Shown here in pieces: positions 8,857 through 17,553 of a DNA stretch of 64,000 bases. The stretch comes from Myxococcales bacterium (lineage in GTDB: Bacteria; Myxococcota_A; Polyangia; Palsa-1104; JAEUJZ01). The translations under genes were made by a program, and so were the position numbers. Position 1 is the stretch's first letter. Each line of letters starts with the position of its first letter. The notes beneath the pieces were generated by a model. It searched no databases. It was not told the origin of the DNA and saw only the letters and a program-made list of their open reading frames with translations. The DNA lies in contig JAEUJZ010000165.1 of NCBI GenBank assembly GCA_016794505.1, positions 92,502-156,501 of the forward strand. The letters are read 5' to 3'.

Positions 8857-10404
8857 CTAGAAGCGAGCCTGCAGCGTGAAGTTGAAACCCAGGCGATGCG
8901 GGAACTCGAACTCGCGACGCTTGAGCAGCGTGTTGGGATCGCTGACCAGGCGCGTGCCATTGGGGTCGTACTGGTAGTACGCCTCGGCGATGACCGCGAA
9001 GTACTCCAGAAAATCTTGGCGCGCCTGCAGCTTGCCGGCATAGGCGGGCAGTGCGTCGAAGCCCGACGGCAAAATCACGACATCGCCTTGGTTGCGTACG
9101 ACCAAGACGGCCGCGCTGCTGTCGATTGGGTTCAGTCCGCCGTCGGGTGGCCGATAGGACGCCGGTCGATCGATGCCGACGGTTAAGCCGACGGTGGTAC
9201 CCGCCCGTTCGAAGAAGTAATCGACACCAAGCGCCGCAAACAGGTTAGGGTTCGCCGTCGCACCTTCGGGGAAGTCTTGGAACGGCACCAAGCTCGGCTG
9301 ATTCAGTAGCAAAAACTGCATCGAGCGGTACGTCGCATCCAAGCGCAGGCGCACGTGGCCGTACTGCAGGCGCAGGTTGATGTCACCGGCCAGGCCCATT
9401 TGGATGCGGCTCGACTCGGCCACGCCGGGGTCCTCTAGCGTCGTGCCTTCGACGGTGAATTCCGACATCAGCAGCCACGAAAGTCCCGGCCGATACAGCG
9501 GCTTGGTGAAATAGCGCGCCGCGCTGTTCCAGTCGCTGCGATACAGCGCCGTATCGGCGGACATGCTCGGCGGCAGGCCATCGAACAGCGAGACCTGGAA
9601 CGAGGCCCCAAACGTCTGCACCGGCACCCTCTGCGACAGGATGCGCGGGATGGTGCCGCGATCGAAGAAGCCGCCGTTGGCCTCGATGCGGAAGTGACCC
9701 GGCCACGGGTCGATGCCCGCCCCGCCGAGCAAACCATAGACCGAGTGAAGTTCTTGATCTTGGTCATAGCGCAAGACGCTGGTCTTGGCGCCGAGGTACG
9801 CGTACCAGCGATCATCGGCAATCTGCAGCCGCAGACCCGGTACCGGCGGCGTCGGCGGTGGGTTGATGTTCGTCGGAATATCGGGGTTGGACTTGAAAAA
9901 GATCGGCGAGCCGCCCCAGGACAGGCGCCACGAATAACCCAAGCGCATGCGGTCCGAGTTCAGCGGAAAGGCCGTCAGCGAAACGTTCAGTCGGCGCTGC
10001 CGCGTCGGATCGAAGAAATAGTTGATCTTGATGTAACTGCCGTCGTCAATCGACGACAGGTTGACGTCTGAGAACTGCAAGAGGCGCAGGACGTACGAAC
10101 CTTCGGCTTCCCATCCTTGGCGCTGGATCGACTTGTAAAGGACGATGTGCGTCAGGCTTTCGTAGCCGGTAAAGCGCGTGTCGTAGTTGTCGAAGAACAA
10201 CACGCCAAGCTGGTTCGGACGATCAAAGCGCCAGCCCGGCACAGGCGGGTTTGTCTCGCCTGGCTGCGCCAGTACGTTTTCGTTGGTCAGCGTCAGGTTT
10301 AGGCGGGTATCGACGAAGTCGCTGGCCTGCGCCCCCCGCGGAACCACGACCGGCAACAGCGCGACAGAGACCATCCCGAACAGCCCAAGGCCAAGCGTGC
10401 GCAT
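8857..10404 (-). CDS. Predicted outer-membrane beta-barrel protein
   Basis: A 515-residue exported protein. Its signal peptide of about 28 residues ends ...RGAQA before SDFVDTRLN. The mature part has many short alternating strands with aromatic girdles (for example YAYLGAKTSVLRY, GFNFTLQARF), and the last residue is Phe, the classic C-terminal signature of Bam-inserted barrels. A proline-rich loop (NPPPTPPVPG) lies near residue 190. No known porin or TonB motif is visible. The start is supported by a GGAG site. It is transcribed in the same direction as the proline-rich exported protein gene 126 bp upstream, but a terminator lies between them. Confidence 0.72.
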   Translation of the reverse strand: MRTLGLGLFGMVSVALLPVVVPRGAQASDFVDTRLNLTLTNENVLAQPGETNPPVPGWRFDRPNQLGVLFFDNYDTRFTGYESLTHIVLYKSIQRQGWEAEGSYVLRLLQFSDVNLSSIDDGSYIKINYFFDPTRQRRLNVSLTAFPLNSDRMRLGYSWRLSWGGSPIFFKSNPDIPTNINPPPTPPVPGLRLQIADDRWYAYLGAKTSVLRYDQDQELHSVYGLLGGAGIDPWPGHFRIEANGGFFDRGTIPRILSQRVPVQTFGASFQVSLFDGLPPSMSADTALYRSDWNSAARYFTKPLYRPGLSWLLMSEFTVEGTTLEDPGVAESSRIQMGLAGDINLRLQYGHVRLRLDATYRSMQFLLLNQPSLVPFQDFPEGATANPNLFAALGVDYFFERAGTTVGLTVGIDRPASYRPPDGGLNPIDSSAAVLVVRNQGDVVILPSGFDALPAYAGKLQARQDFLEYFAVIAEAYYQYDPNGTRLVSDPNTLLKRREFEFPHRLGFNFTLQARF

Positions 10405-10487
10405 CCAGCACTCCGTATCTGAAAACAGGTGACGTTTCGTACCATAAAAACGCCTCGGAGTGGTGCGCTATCCCGGCGGGATCCTTG

Positions 10488-10521
10488 AAAAAATCAGCCC
10501 CGAAAGCCCATGGCTTTGCTG
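10488..10521 (-). terminator. Probable intrinsic terminator
   Basis: On the minus strand CAGC-AAAGCC, a 3-nt loop, GGCTTT and (after a 4-nt bulge) GCTG form a stem that is followed by ATTTTTT. It lies just downstream of the stop codon at 10531 and so would end transcription of the proline-rich protein gene. Confidence 0.55.
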
Positions 10522-10530
10522 CGGCGGGTT

Positions 10531-11877
10531 TTACTGTGCGGGCGGCAGCGGAGCGCCCAAGCGAGCCAAGAGCTCGCCGCTTATCGCGTCGAGTGCCGCC
10601 GTCACAATGCGGGCGATGACTTGCGCCGCGGGCTCTGTCGGGTAGTACGTCGAAGGCGGAATGCTCAGGCTGCGATCGAGCAGCGGTCGACCGTCCAGCA
10701 GCAAGACGATGTGCAGCCGACCGCTGATGGTGCGTGCGCCAAACGGACCAAAGCCATCGACCAGCGTATCGAAGCGCGCCATCAGCGTATGACGAGCCCC
10801 CAAGCGCAGAGACTGCGTGAGAGCATCCAACCCGCCGACAAGGCCGGTTAGACGACTGCCGACGGCTGGATAGCGCAAGCGGTTCTGCAGGTACGCGAGG
10901 ATGGTCTGCTGCGCCGCTGTTCCAGCGCCCAGGAAGGCCGGTGGCAGCGACGACAGGGGTTCACCGACTACGTGAACTGCGATGCGTGGACGCGGAATGA
11001 TCCGCTCGGTCACGACCGGGGAAGGGGGCGGATCGCTCGTCGGGGAAGGCGGCGGGTTCGTCGCTGGCGGGGTAACTGCTGGCGGGTCGAGGCGAGCGGG
11101 CTGCCTGGTCTCGGGTGGCTTGGTCTTGTCTTTGCCCGGTGTAGCGACAGCGACAGCCACCGCCGGAGCCACAGGCGTCGCAGGGGAAGAAACCGATGCC
11201 GGAACGACACCGGGCCGGGCCGTCGGGCGCTTGCGAGCTTCTGCTGCCGCGCTGCCAGTTTGGGCTTTCGTCGGGGAAGCGCCCGCGGCAGGGCCGGTTC
11301 CTTCCGGCGAGGCCGAAGCGACCATCGGCCCAGGTGGCTGGACGACGTTCTGCGCGGCTGCACCGGCAGCAGGGCCGCTCGACCCCGCGTCGGCCACGAT
11401 CCGCGGCCGCAGCGTTTCGAGAGCGGCATAGGCCAGATCGTCCAAGTGCTCTATATCGCCCAGAGCCTGCGCGCTGTGGCCTCGCCACTGCAGGATCAGA
11501 CGCAGCCTTCCGACGCCGGCCTCCTCGATACGACCGGTCATCGCCGAGTCTGTTTCGCCGCGCACGCTGGCTACAGCGCCGCCCACCGTCAGCAGCCGCG
11601 CGTCCAGTCCGGCCTCGTTGAGCACCGAGCGCACGGTACGCGCCATCTCGTTCCCCAGGCCGGGAAATGCACTGGGCGCAGCAATCAGCCCAACATAGAT
11701 CGGCCATCGGCGCGTCGGGGCCGTCGCGCCAGGTAAGCCGGGTCTAGCCGCTTCTTTCGTCGAGGAAACCACCGCTGCATGCTCGCCACGACCCGCGCCA
11801 TGGGCAGATCGCGCCCCCGTCGTGCTGATACAGCTCAGCAGCACACACAGGCGCAACAGACAGACGGAGCTATGCAT
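10531..11877 (-). CDS. Exported protein with proline-rich linker, function unknown
   Basis: A 448-residue protein with a signal peptide (LLRLCVLLSC core, likely cleaved after SAHGA). Two alpha/beta domains are joined by a Pro/Ala/Thr-rich linker of roughly 130 residues. The first, residues about 55-160, contains WPIYVGLIAAPS; the second starts near residue 290 with RIAVHVVGEPL. Both end in LRLILQWRGH- or LHIVLLLDGR-type strands, so they may be related copies. I do not recognise the family; the fold could be of the surface-lipoprotein/LpoB sort, but that is speculation. No Shine-Dalgarno is present, while TTGACA lies 39 bp before the start on the same strand. Confidence 0.7.
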   Translation of the reverse strand: MHSSVCLLRLCVLLSCISTTGARSAHGAGRGEHAAVVSSTKEAARPGLPGATAPTRRWPIYVGLIAAPSAFPGLGNEMARTVRSVLNEAGLDARLLTVGGAVASVRGETDSAMTGRIEEAGVGRLRLILQWRGHSAQALGDIEHLDDLAYAALETLRPRIVADAGSSGPAAGAAAQNVVQPPGPMVASASPEGTGPAAGASPTKAQTGSAAAEARKRPTARPGVVPASVSSPATPVAPAVAVAVATPGKDKTKPPETRQPARLDPPAVTPPATNPPPSPTSDPPPSPVVTERIIPRPRIAVHVVGEPLSSLPPAFLGAGTAAQQTILAYLQNRLRYPAVGSRLTGLVGGLDALTQSLRLGARHTLMARFDTLVDGFGPFGARTISGRLHIVLLLDGRPLLDRSLSIPPSTYYPTEPAAQVIARIVTAALDAISGELLARLGAPLPPAQ

Positions 11878-11910
11878 TCAGAAGACAAGCAAACCGGCAA
11901 GCCTCTCACG

Positions 11911-11916
11911 TGTCAA
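11911..11916 (-). promoter_or_regulatory. Candidate -35 element of the proline-rich protein gene
   Basis: The minus strand reads TTGACA, 39 bp before the ATG at 11877. The matching -10 region (TTTGCT) is weak. It is part of a set of similarly spaced TTGACA sites in this window. Confidence 0.35.
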
Positions 11917-12035
11917 GCATCAGACCGGCCGGCTTGCCACGTCTCACCCGCCGCCGCGCCACGCGCCTTGGCAAGGCCCCCCGGTGCTGGCATTCCGACG
12001 GAGAAGCGAGGCGACTCTGCGGCCGTCGACGCGGC

Positions 12036-12041
12036 TTGACA
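12036..12041 (+). promoter_or_regulatory. Candidate -35 element of the propeller lipoprotein gene
   Basis: A perfect TTGACA is found 25 bp before the ATG at 12061 and 37 bp before the ATG at 12073. The -10 position would overlap the first ATG, which favours translation from 12073. Confidence 0.35.
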
Positions 12042-12072
12042 GCACAGACCTGTATCCGGCATGTTGCGACGT

Positions 12073-14406
12073 ATGGTGCAGAACGTTTCTCGGGGTCGCG
12101 TTGCTCGCTGGGTGTTGTGTGGAGCGGCAGGTTGGGGGTTGCCGCTGATGATGGCAGGGGCCCCGATGACCGGCTGCGGCCCATCGGCGTCGTCTACCGT
12201 GCAGCGCCCCGGACCGATTGGTGAATCGACGACCTCTCGCGTTCGCTCGTTTTCTGATTCTCGTCCGATCACGTCGCTGGCTGCGGCATCGGGCCTGGTC
12301 TGGGCGGGTACGCCGCGTGGTCTGATCCGCTGGTCGATGTCGTCCGAGACGCCGACCCCGACGCTCTTGACCACCATCGATGGACTGCCCGCCGACAAGA
12401 TCGCTTCGCTTTCTCTCGACGACAAAGGCGGAGTCTGGGTGACCACTCCCAAAGGAGTGGCGCGCTACACCGGGGGAAGCTGGACCAACTATCCCCGTCC
12501 GCCCGTCGGCGATCTGATTGCCGGAATCGTCGCATCCCCGGATGGCGAAAGCGCCTGGGTGGGAGGCAGCGATGCCCTGGCCTTCCTGCGCGACGGCCAG
12601 TGGGAACGGTATGCATCCGGCACGACGGTCACCGCGATGGCGGGCGACGGCCGCGGGGGGGTCTGGATCGGCACCAGCGGCAAGGGCATCCTGCGCGTAG
12701 TCAAAGACGATCTATTGACCTTTGGGCTCGGTGAAGGAAACGACATCGACAACGTGCGCGCCCTAGTGGCAGACAATGCAGGTGCGCTGCTCGCCGTCGG
12801 TGAAGGCCCAGGGGGTCAGCGCGTCGCGTTCTATGACGGCAACCGCTTCTGGTCGTACAAAGTGCAGGTCCCTGGAAACGGCGTCATCGAGTGGGTGCAG
12901 CGCGTCGGCAATGACCTGTACTTGGGCGCTGGCACAGCGGTCTGGTCGATGAAGCGCTTGTCGAATAGCGGCCGCGCGGCCGGCCCTCTGCGCTTTGATT
13001 TCAGCGGCACGGGGTCGATGGGGGCCCCTAAAGCACAGCCGCTCAAGAGCCTGAAGCCTGCCGATGAGAAGCCTGCAGCGGCCGCTCCAGCAGCACCGGC
13101 TCCGACGGCAGCACCGCCTCCGGCGGCCCCAGCGGCTCCGGCGAAAGAGGCGCCCGCCAAGGGCAAAAAGGGAAAGACCAAGACGGGCTGGTTGCAGTCA
13201 CCCAGCGACGCGTCCCAGCCCAAGATGGCCGCTGCACAGGTTGAGGACGAGGCGCCGCCACGCCCGGTGCGTACGTGGCTGGTGGCTGGTCCGGGTGGCA
13301 GCGGCTCGCCACCGATCTTTGACTCTGAACAGATCGACCTGCGCCTGCCCGATGGCGTAACCACGGTGGCATCCGACGGAGAAGCGCTGTACGTCGGGAC
13401 GCGTTTCCTCGGCGTTTCGCGCATCACGCGCGGCAAGCAGACCCCGCTGCGTCTGTTCGATCTGACGGCAGCGGCCGAGCGCCTGACCATTGCCTGCGCC
13501 AGCAACAACGACTGCTATGTCGCGACGGGTGGCACGACCGCGTGGCGCTTTGACGGACAGACGTTTGAGGTCAGCGATGTCGACCCCGAAAAGGGCTCGC
13601 ACGTGCTGGCCGTGGTGCGCGATCCAACGGGAGCCGTCATTGCATTGCATCGCGGCGCGTCGAGCAAAGAAGTCCGCATCTCGCGCGTGGGCACCAATGG
13701 CAAGTGGTCGCCTGTCGGTGTGACCTCGCTGGAAGTGCCGTCGGGAGTGCCGGATCTATCGTTCGCTAGCTTCTCGCCGCGCGGTCAGCTTTGGGTGGGT
13801 CTGCGCTATGTCGATAAAGATCAGGATGCACGCGCGTTCGGCGCCGCCGAAGTAGCCGTCGACGATGGCCGCGTCATCTACTATCGCCAGAGGCCGCAGG
13901 GGGTCACCAAGAATGTCTCGCAGGGCGTCAACATCCCCATCGACGTGACCGCCATCGCATGGAAGGGGCCCGACGAAGCATGGCTGGCCTCGCGCAGCGG
14001 CGCGGTCCGTCTGCAGAACAGCAAGACCGTCAAGACCTTCACCGAAAACGATGGCCTAGAGTCCGAGCTTGTCCACGATGTCGTCGAAGGGCTCGGCGGC
14101 AACATCTGGATCGCCACCAGCCGCGGCATCGGCGTCTGGGACGGTCAGCGCTGGAGCTTCCCCAAGGCCATGCCGTACAACGCCAAGGCCACCGCCCTGG
14201 CTCGCGATCCCGATAGCCGCGTGTGGATCGGCACCGACAAAGGCGTGTACGAAGTCGTCAACGAAAAGCAATTCACGTACATCAGCAGCCGCTCGGGCTT
14301 GCTCGATGACAAGGTCTTGAACCTGGGCATCGACGTGCGCGGTCGCGTCTGGGTGCTGACCGAAAAAGGCATCTCGGTCATCGAAGGCGCGCAGGCCAGC
14401 AAGTAA
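12073..14406 (+). CDS. Lipoprotein with two-component-regulator-type beta-propeller
   Basis: A protein of about 777 residues with a signal sequence and a possible lipobox (MTGC). The rest is a beta-propeller built from Reg_prop-type repeats, such as GGVWVTTPKGVARY, GGVWIGTSGKGILR, GNIWIATSRGIGVWDG, SRVWIGTDKGVYEV and GRVWVLTEKGISVIEG. In hybrid two-component systems such propellers sense extracellular ligands, but here no kinase or membrane helix follows, so it is a free-standing surface or periplasmic protein. An Ala/Pro-rich insertion with a basic GKKGKTK patch lies at about residues 325-400. The ATG at 12061 is an alternative start; I prefer 12073 on promoter spacing. A strong terminator follows. 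Confidence 0.8.
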   Translation: MVQNVSRGRVARWVLCGAAGWGLPLMMAGAPMTGCGPSASSTVQRPGPIGESTTSRVRSFSDSRPITSLAAASGLVWAGTPRGLIRWSMSSETPTPTLLTTIDGLPADKIASLSLDDKGGVWVTTPKGVARYTGGSWTNYPRPPVGDLIAGIVASPDGESAWVGGSDALAFLRDGQWERYASGTTVTAMAGDGRGGVWIGTSGKGILRVVKDDLLTFGLGEGNDIDNVRALVADNAGALLAVGEGPGGQRVAFYDGNRFWSYKVQVPGNGVIEWVQRVGNDLYLGAGTAVWSMKRLSNSGRAAGPLRFDFSGTGSMGAPKAQPLKSLKPADEKPAAAAPAAPAPTAAPPPAAPAAPAKEAPAKGKKGKTKTGWLQSPSDASQPKMAAAQVEDEAPPRPVRTWLVAGPGGSGSPPIFDSEQIDLRLPDGVTTVASDGEALYVGTRFLGVSRITRGKQTPLRLFDLTAAAERLTIACASNNDCYVATGGTTAWRFDGQTFEVSDVDPEKGSHVLAVVRDPTGAVIALHRGASSKEVRISRVGTNGKWSPVGVTSLEVPSGVPDLSFASFSPRGQLWVGLRYVDKDQDARAFGAAEVAVDDGRVIYYRQRPQGVTKNVSQGVNIPIDVTAIAWKGPDEAWLASRSGAVRLQNSKTVKTFTENDGLESELVHDVVEGLGGNIWIATSRGIGVWDGQRWSFPKAMPYNAKATALARDPDSRVWIGTDKGVYEVVNEKQFTYISSRSGLLDDKVLNLGIDVRGRVWVLTEKGISVIEGAQASK

Positions 14407-14452
14407 CCCAGACCGTGCTGTGAACCGTCCCGGTTTGTGGGACGAAAGCGCC

Positions 14453-14501
14453 ATCCCCCACCCGTGCGGCCCCACGCCGATGAGTGGGGGATTTGTTTTT
14501 T
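14453..14501 (+). terminator. Intrinsic terminator
   Basis: The inverted repeat ATCCCCCAC (14453-14461) and GTGGGGGAT (14484-14492) is perfect over 9 bp and is followed by TTGTTTTTT. It stands between the convergent ends of the propeller lipoprotein gene and the DHH phosphoesterase gene. Confidence 0.85.
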
Positions 14502-14511
14502 GGGGGCCTGG

Positions 14512-15531
14512 CTAAAGCAGCGGAGTCGGCGGCTGCGCGATCGAAAGCTCCGCCACCATGCGGGCCACAAGCTCGTCGTAGAGCGCCTTTAGCTCGGCCT
14601 CGGTGCGTACGCTGCCGTGCAGGCGTCCACCCGCGCTCATGCCATGGCCCCCGGCGGTCCCCTTGCTGCCGACGACGCGGCGAATCAGCTCGCCCGCATG
14701 CGATGCTTCGTCCTCGCTGCGGATCGACAGAAAGACCTGGCCTTCGTGCTCACCGATGCAGATGCAGTACCGCGCGTGCTCATAGGCCAGCATCAGCTCG
14801 GCGATCTCGGCGACCAAGTCCGGGTACGGCACGCTGCCCAGGTTGATCGCCAACAGGTCGCCCCAGCAGATGGCCATGCGACAGGCGCGGTCGAGCGCCG
14901 CAAAGTGTTCGCGGCTGAGCTTGGGGTTGGTGATGGCGTACAGCTTGGCGTGATCGGCCAGCGCGTTCAGCTCTAGATACGCCTGCCGCTCGTGCGGGCC
15001 ACACTCGCGCCCAAGGTCGCGCGTCTCGGTCTTGACACCGTACAGAAACGCCGTTGCCAGCGCAGGCGTCCACGGGATGCCGGCCTCTTTTAGATACGTC
15101 CAGACAATCGTGCAGGAAGCGCCAAACTCGGGCCGGATATCGCACCACGACACCTGCTGTGAGAGCGGCCGCAGCGGGTGGTGGTCGATCACGATATCGG
15201 GCAGTCGGCTCAGCGGCAGCGAGTTGTTGCCCGTGCCCGGCTGTGTATCGAGCAGCGCAACGATCGAGTAGCTGCTCAGGTCCAGGCTCTCAAGCGGGCG
15301 CAGGTCGAAGCCCAGCTCACGCACCATGGCGCGGTTCTCGGCGCGGCCGATGATCCCGGCCATACCGATGGTGCAGACCATACCTTCGCGCTCAAGCAGC
15401 TTGGACAAACCCAAGGCCGCGGCCAGCGAGTCGGGATCTGGATTGTCGTGGGGCAGCAGCAGCGCACGCGGTCCCAAGCTGCGCGCTCGCTCGCGGACCA
15501 TCGTCAGAGCTGCACCCAAGTGAAAACCCAT
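14512..15531 (-). CDS. DHH/DHHA1-family phosphoesterase (NrnA-like)
   Basis: A 339-residue protein with the full metal-binding set of DHH phosphoesterases: HDNPDPDSL at 28-36, DTQPG at 95-99, DHHP at 116-119 and KTETRDLGR further on. A C-terminal DHHA1 domain contains GTAGGHGMSAGGRL, which binds substrate. Relatives are NrnA nanoRNases/pAp phosphatases and RecJ-like enzymes; the length fits the NrnA group, which degrades short oligonucleotides or hydrolyses pAp in the cytosol. A cyclic-dinucleotide-related activity is possible given the multi-PAS diguanylate cyclase elsewhere in the window, but there is no direct evidence. The start lies next to the divergent lipoprotein gene's leader. Confidence 0.87.
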   Translation of the reverse strand: MGFHLGAALTMVRERARSLGPRALLLPHDNPDPDSLAAALGLSKLLEREGMVCTIGMAGIIGRAENRAMVRELGFDLRPLESLDLSSYSIVALLDTQPGTGNNSLPLSRLPDIVIDHHPLRPLSQQVSWCDIRPEFGASCTIVWTYLKEAGIPWTPALATAFLYGVKTETRDLGRECGPHERQAYLELNALADHAKLYAITNPKLSREHFAALDRACRMAICWGDLLAINLGSVPYPDLVAEIAELMLAYEHARYCICIGEHEGQVFLSIRSEDEASHAGELIRRVVGSKGTAGGHGMSAGGRLHGSVRTEAELKALYDELVARMVAELSIAQPPTPLL

Positions 15532-15727
15532 TTTGGATGACGGTATCGTGCCTCGCCGCCCAAGTAAAGCAGGCCCATCGTCCGGTCTTGGAACGATGGT
15601 TCGGAAAACGATGGTTCGGAGTCCGTCCGCGGTGCTTGACGAGATCTTTCCCGCCGCGCACGATGTGCGCCGTTTTCACACAGAAGTCGAAATCCAGAAC
15701 CAACGATACGAACGGAATGAGGACCCT

Positions 15728-17503
15728 ATGAGTCGAGCACCACTGCGGATTGTCGGGCTGTTGTTTGCGCTGCTTGGAATGGCTGCATCCTGTGCAACGC
15801 CGGGGCAAGAGAGCCTTGAAGACCTAACGAAAAAGGACACGCCGTGTAGCTGCACCGTCGGCGCACGGCGCTGTCGCGGCGGTCAGATCCAAGTCTGCGA
15901 GCAGCAGTCGGCCACCTGCGCCGAGTGGGGTCCCATCGTCGGCTGCCCCGGTGCCGTCATGTGCCGCGACAGCGAAAGCTGCGACGTCGACTGCAACGGC
16001 AAGGACCAGTGCGCGGCCGGCATCTCACGCTGCGCGGACGACTCGACCGCCGAGATCTGCCGCATCGGTCAAAGCGGCTGCCTTGAGTGGTCGCGTCAGT
16101 CCTGCCAGAACAAAAACTTCTGCGATCCGCGGGGTGGGCAGTGCGTGCCGGCCGTGCCCTGCGATGGCGAGTGTCCCAAGGGCTTTGGCTGCCAGAACTC
16201 AGGCATCTGCTCGGGCGGGCGTCCCGACGACATGGTGGTCAACGTCAAGACCGTGCAAGTCAGCGGCAAGGTCACGCTGAACGGCAAAGATCCCGAAGCC
16301 ACCGCCGACTGCAGCGAGACGCGGAACCCGTATGAACGCAAGGCCCAGGTGCAGTTTGTCGAGATCAACAAGGGATACACCTTCACCTTCGGCACACGCT
16401 GCCAAGAGGCCGGCTATGACGTTGGCGGCACGCTGTATCCCGGCACCTATCGCGTCTCCGTCAGCCGCGGTAGCTCGTACCAGACCAGCAACCTGCCCTC
16501 CACCGGCTTTGTTGCCAACGCCATGCTCACCGTCGCTGCCGACCTGACGGGACAGGTCTTTGATGTCAAGACCGTACAGCTTGGCGGCAAGGTCACCTTG
16601 AATGGCAAAGACCCCGAAGTCACCAGCGATTGCAGCGGCACCCGCAATCCCTATGAGCGCAAAGCACAGGTTCAGTTCGTCGAGACCAGCAAGGGATATA
16701 CGTTCACGTACGGACCACGCTGCCTTGACACCGGTTTTGAGTTCAGCGGCATGATCTTCCCCGGCACCTATCGCGTCTCCGTCAGCCGCGGGAGCTCGTA
16801 CCAGACCAGCAACCTGCCCTCCACCGGCTTTGTTGCAACGGGCGCTCTAACCGTCGCTGCGGACCTGAGCGGCCAGGTCTTTGATGTCCGCACGATTCAA
16901 GTCCTGGGCAAGGTGACGCTAAACGGCAAGGACCCGGAAGTGACGACGGAGTGCAGCGCGACCCGCAATCCCTATGAGCGCAAGGTCCAGGTGCAGTTTG
17001 TCGAGACCAGCAAGGGATATACGTTCACGTACGGATCTCGCTGCGTGGACTCTGGATTTGAATTCAGCGGCGCGCTGTATCCCGGCACCTATCAAGTGCT
17101 AGTCAACCGCGGCAGCTCGTACCAGACCAGCAACCTGCCCTCCGCGGGATACATCGCGACGAGCGGCCTTGCGATCAGCGCCGACCTGATGGGCCAGGTG
17201 TTCGACGTCAAGACGCTGCGCGTAGCCGGTCGCGTGACGCTCAACGGCAAGGATCCCGAGGTGACGACGGACTGCAGCGACACGCGCAACCCCTACGAGC
17301 GCAAGGCCCAGGTGCGGCTCAACGACGCGGTGCGCGGCTATACGTTCACGTTTGGTTCGCTGTGTCTAGACAGCGACTGGGCGTTTGAAGGGCAGATCTA
17401 CCCCGGCACGTATCAGATCACAGCCAGCCGCGGCAGCTCGTACCAGACCAGCAACCTGCCCTCGACGGGCTACGTAATGATCGAGCGCGTGCAGCTTCCC
17501 TAA
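15728..17503 (+). CDS. Cys-rich lipoprotein with four 107-residue tandem repeats
   Basis: A 591-residue lipoprotein. The signal ends in the lipobox AASC. Residues about 35-165 are rich in Cys (over 20) in EGF/Dickkopf-like spacing, including CSCTVGARRC and CDGECPKGFGC. From residue 173 four nearly identical 107-residue units follow. Each contains VTLNGKDPE, a TRNPYERK core, KGYTFT, PGTY and RGSSYQTSNLPS, and looks like a beta-sandwich (carboxypeptidase-regulatory or Ig-like) domain. The fourth is cut short at the C-terminus. I chose the ATG at 15728 because AATGAGG precedes it; the frame is open further upstream. It lies 50 bp before the vWA lipoprotein, so they may be one unit. Confidence 0.82.
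   Translation: MSRAPLRIVGLLFALLGMAASCATPGQESLEDLTKKDTPCSCTVGARRCRGGQIQVCEQQSATCAEWGPIVGCPGAVMCRDSESCDVDCNGKDQCAAGISRCADDSTAEICRIGQSGCLEWSRQSCQNKNFCDPRGGQCVPAVPCDGECPKGFGCQNSGICSGGRPDDMVVNVKTVQVSGKVTLNGKDPEATADCSETRNPYERKAQVQFVEINKGYTFTFGTRCQEAGYDVGGTLYPGTYRVSVSRGSSYQTSNLPSTGFVANAMLTVAADLTGQVFDVKTVQLGGKVTLNGKDPEVTSDCSGTRNPYERKAQVQFVETSKGYTFTYGPRCLDTGFEFSGMIFPGTYRVSVSRGSSYQTSNLPSTGFVATGALTVAADLSGQVFDVRTIQVLGKVTLNGKDPEVTTECSATRNPYERKVQVQFVETSKGYTFTYGSRCVDSGFEFSGALYPGTYQVLVNRGSSYQTSNLPSAGYIATSGLAISADLMGQVFDVKTLRVAGRVTLNGKDPEVTTDCSDTRNPYERKAQVRLNDAVRGYTFTFGSLCLDSDWAFEGQIYPGTYQITASRGSSYQTSNLPSTGYVMIERVQLP
16244..17500 (+). repeat. Four tandem 321-bp coding repeats
   Basis: Units start at 16244, 16565, 16886 and 17207, each exactly 321 bp apart. 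The last is shortened to about 294 bp by the stop codon. Long stretches are identical at the base level between units, for example around the RGSSYQTSNLPS codons, which indicates recent duplication or gene conversion. Confidence 0.92.
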
Positions 17504-17553
17504 GCCCGCGGCCGTGTCGGCTGCAACAAACGACCGGCCATGAAAGACCTGCC

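Noticed and set aside
12061..12072. ATG at 12061 as start of the propeller lipoprotein
   Set aside because: The candidate -10 would overlap it; translation from 12073 fits better, but both give a signal peptide, so the choice is weak.
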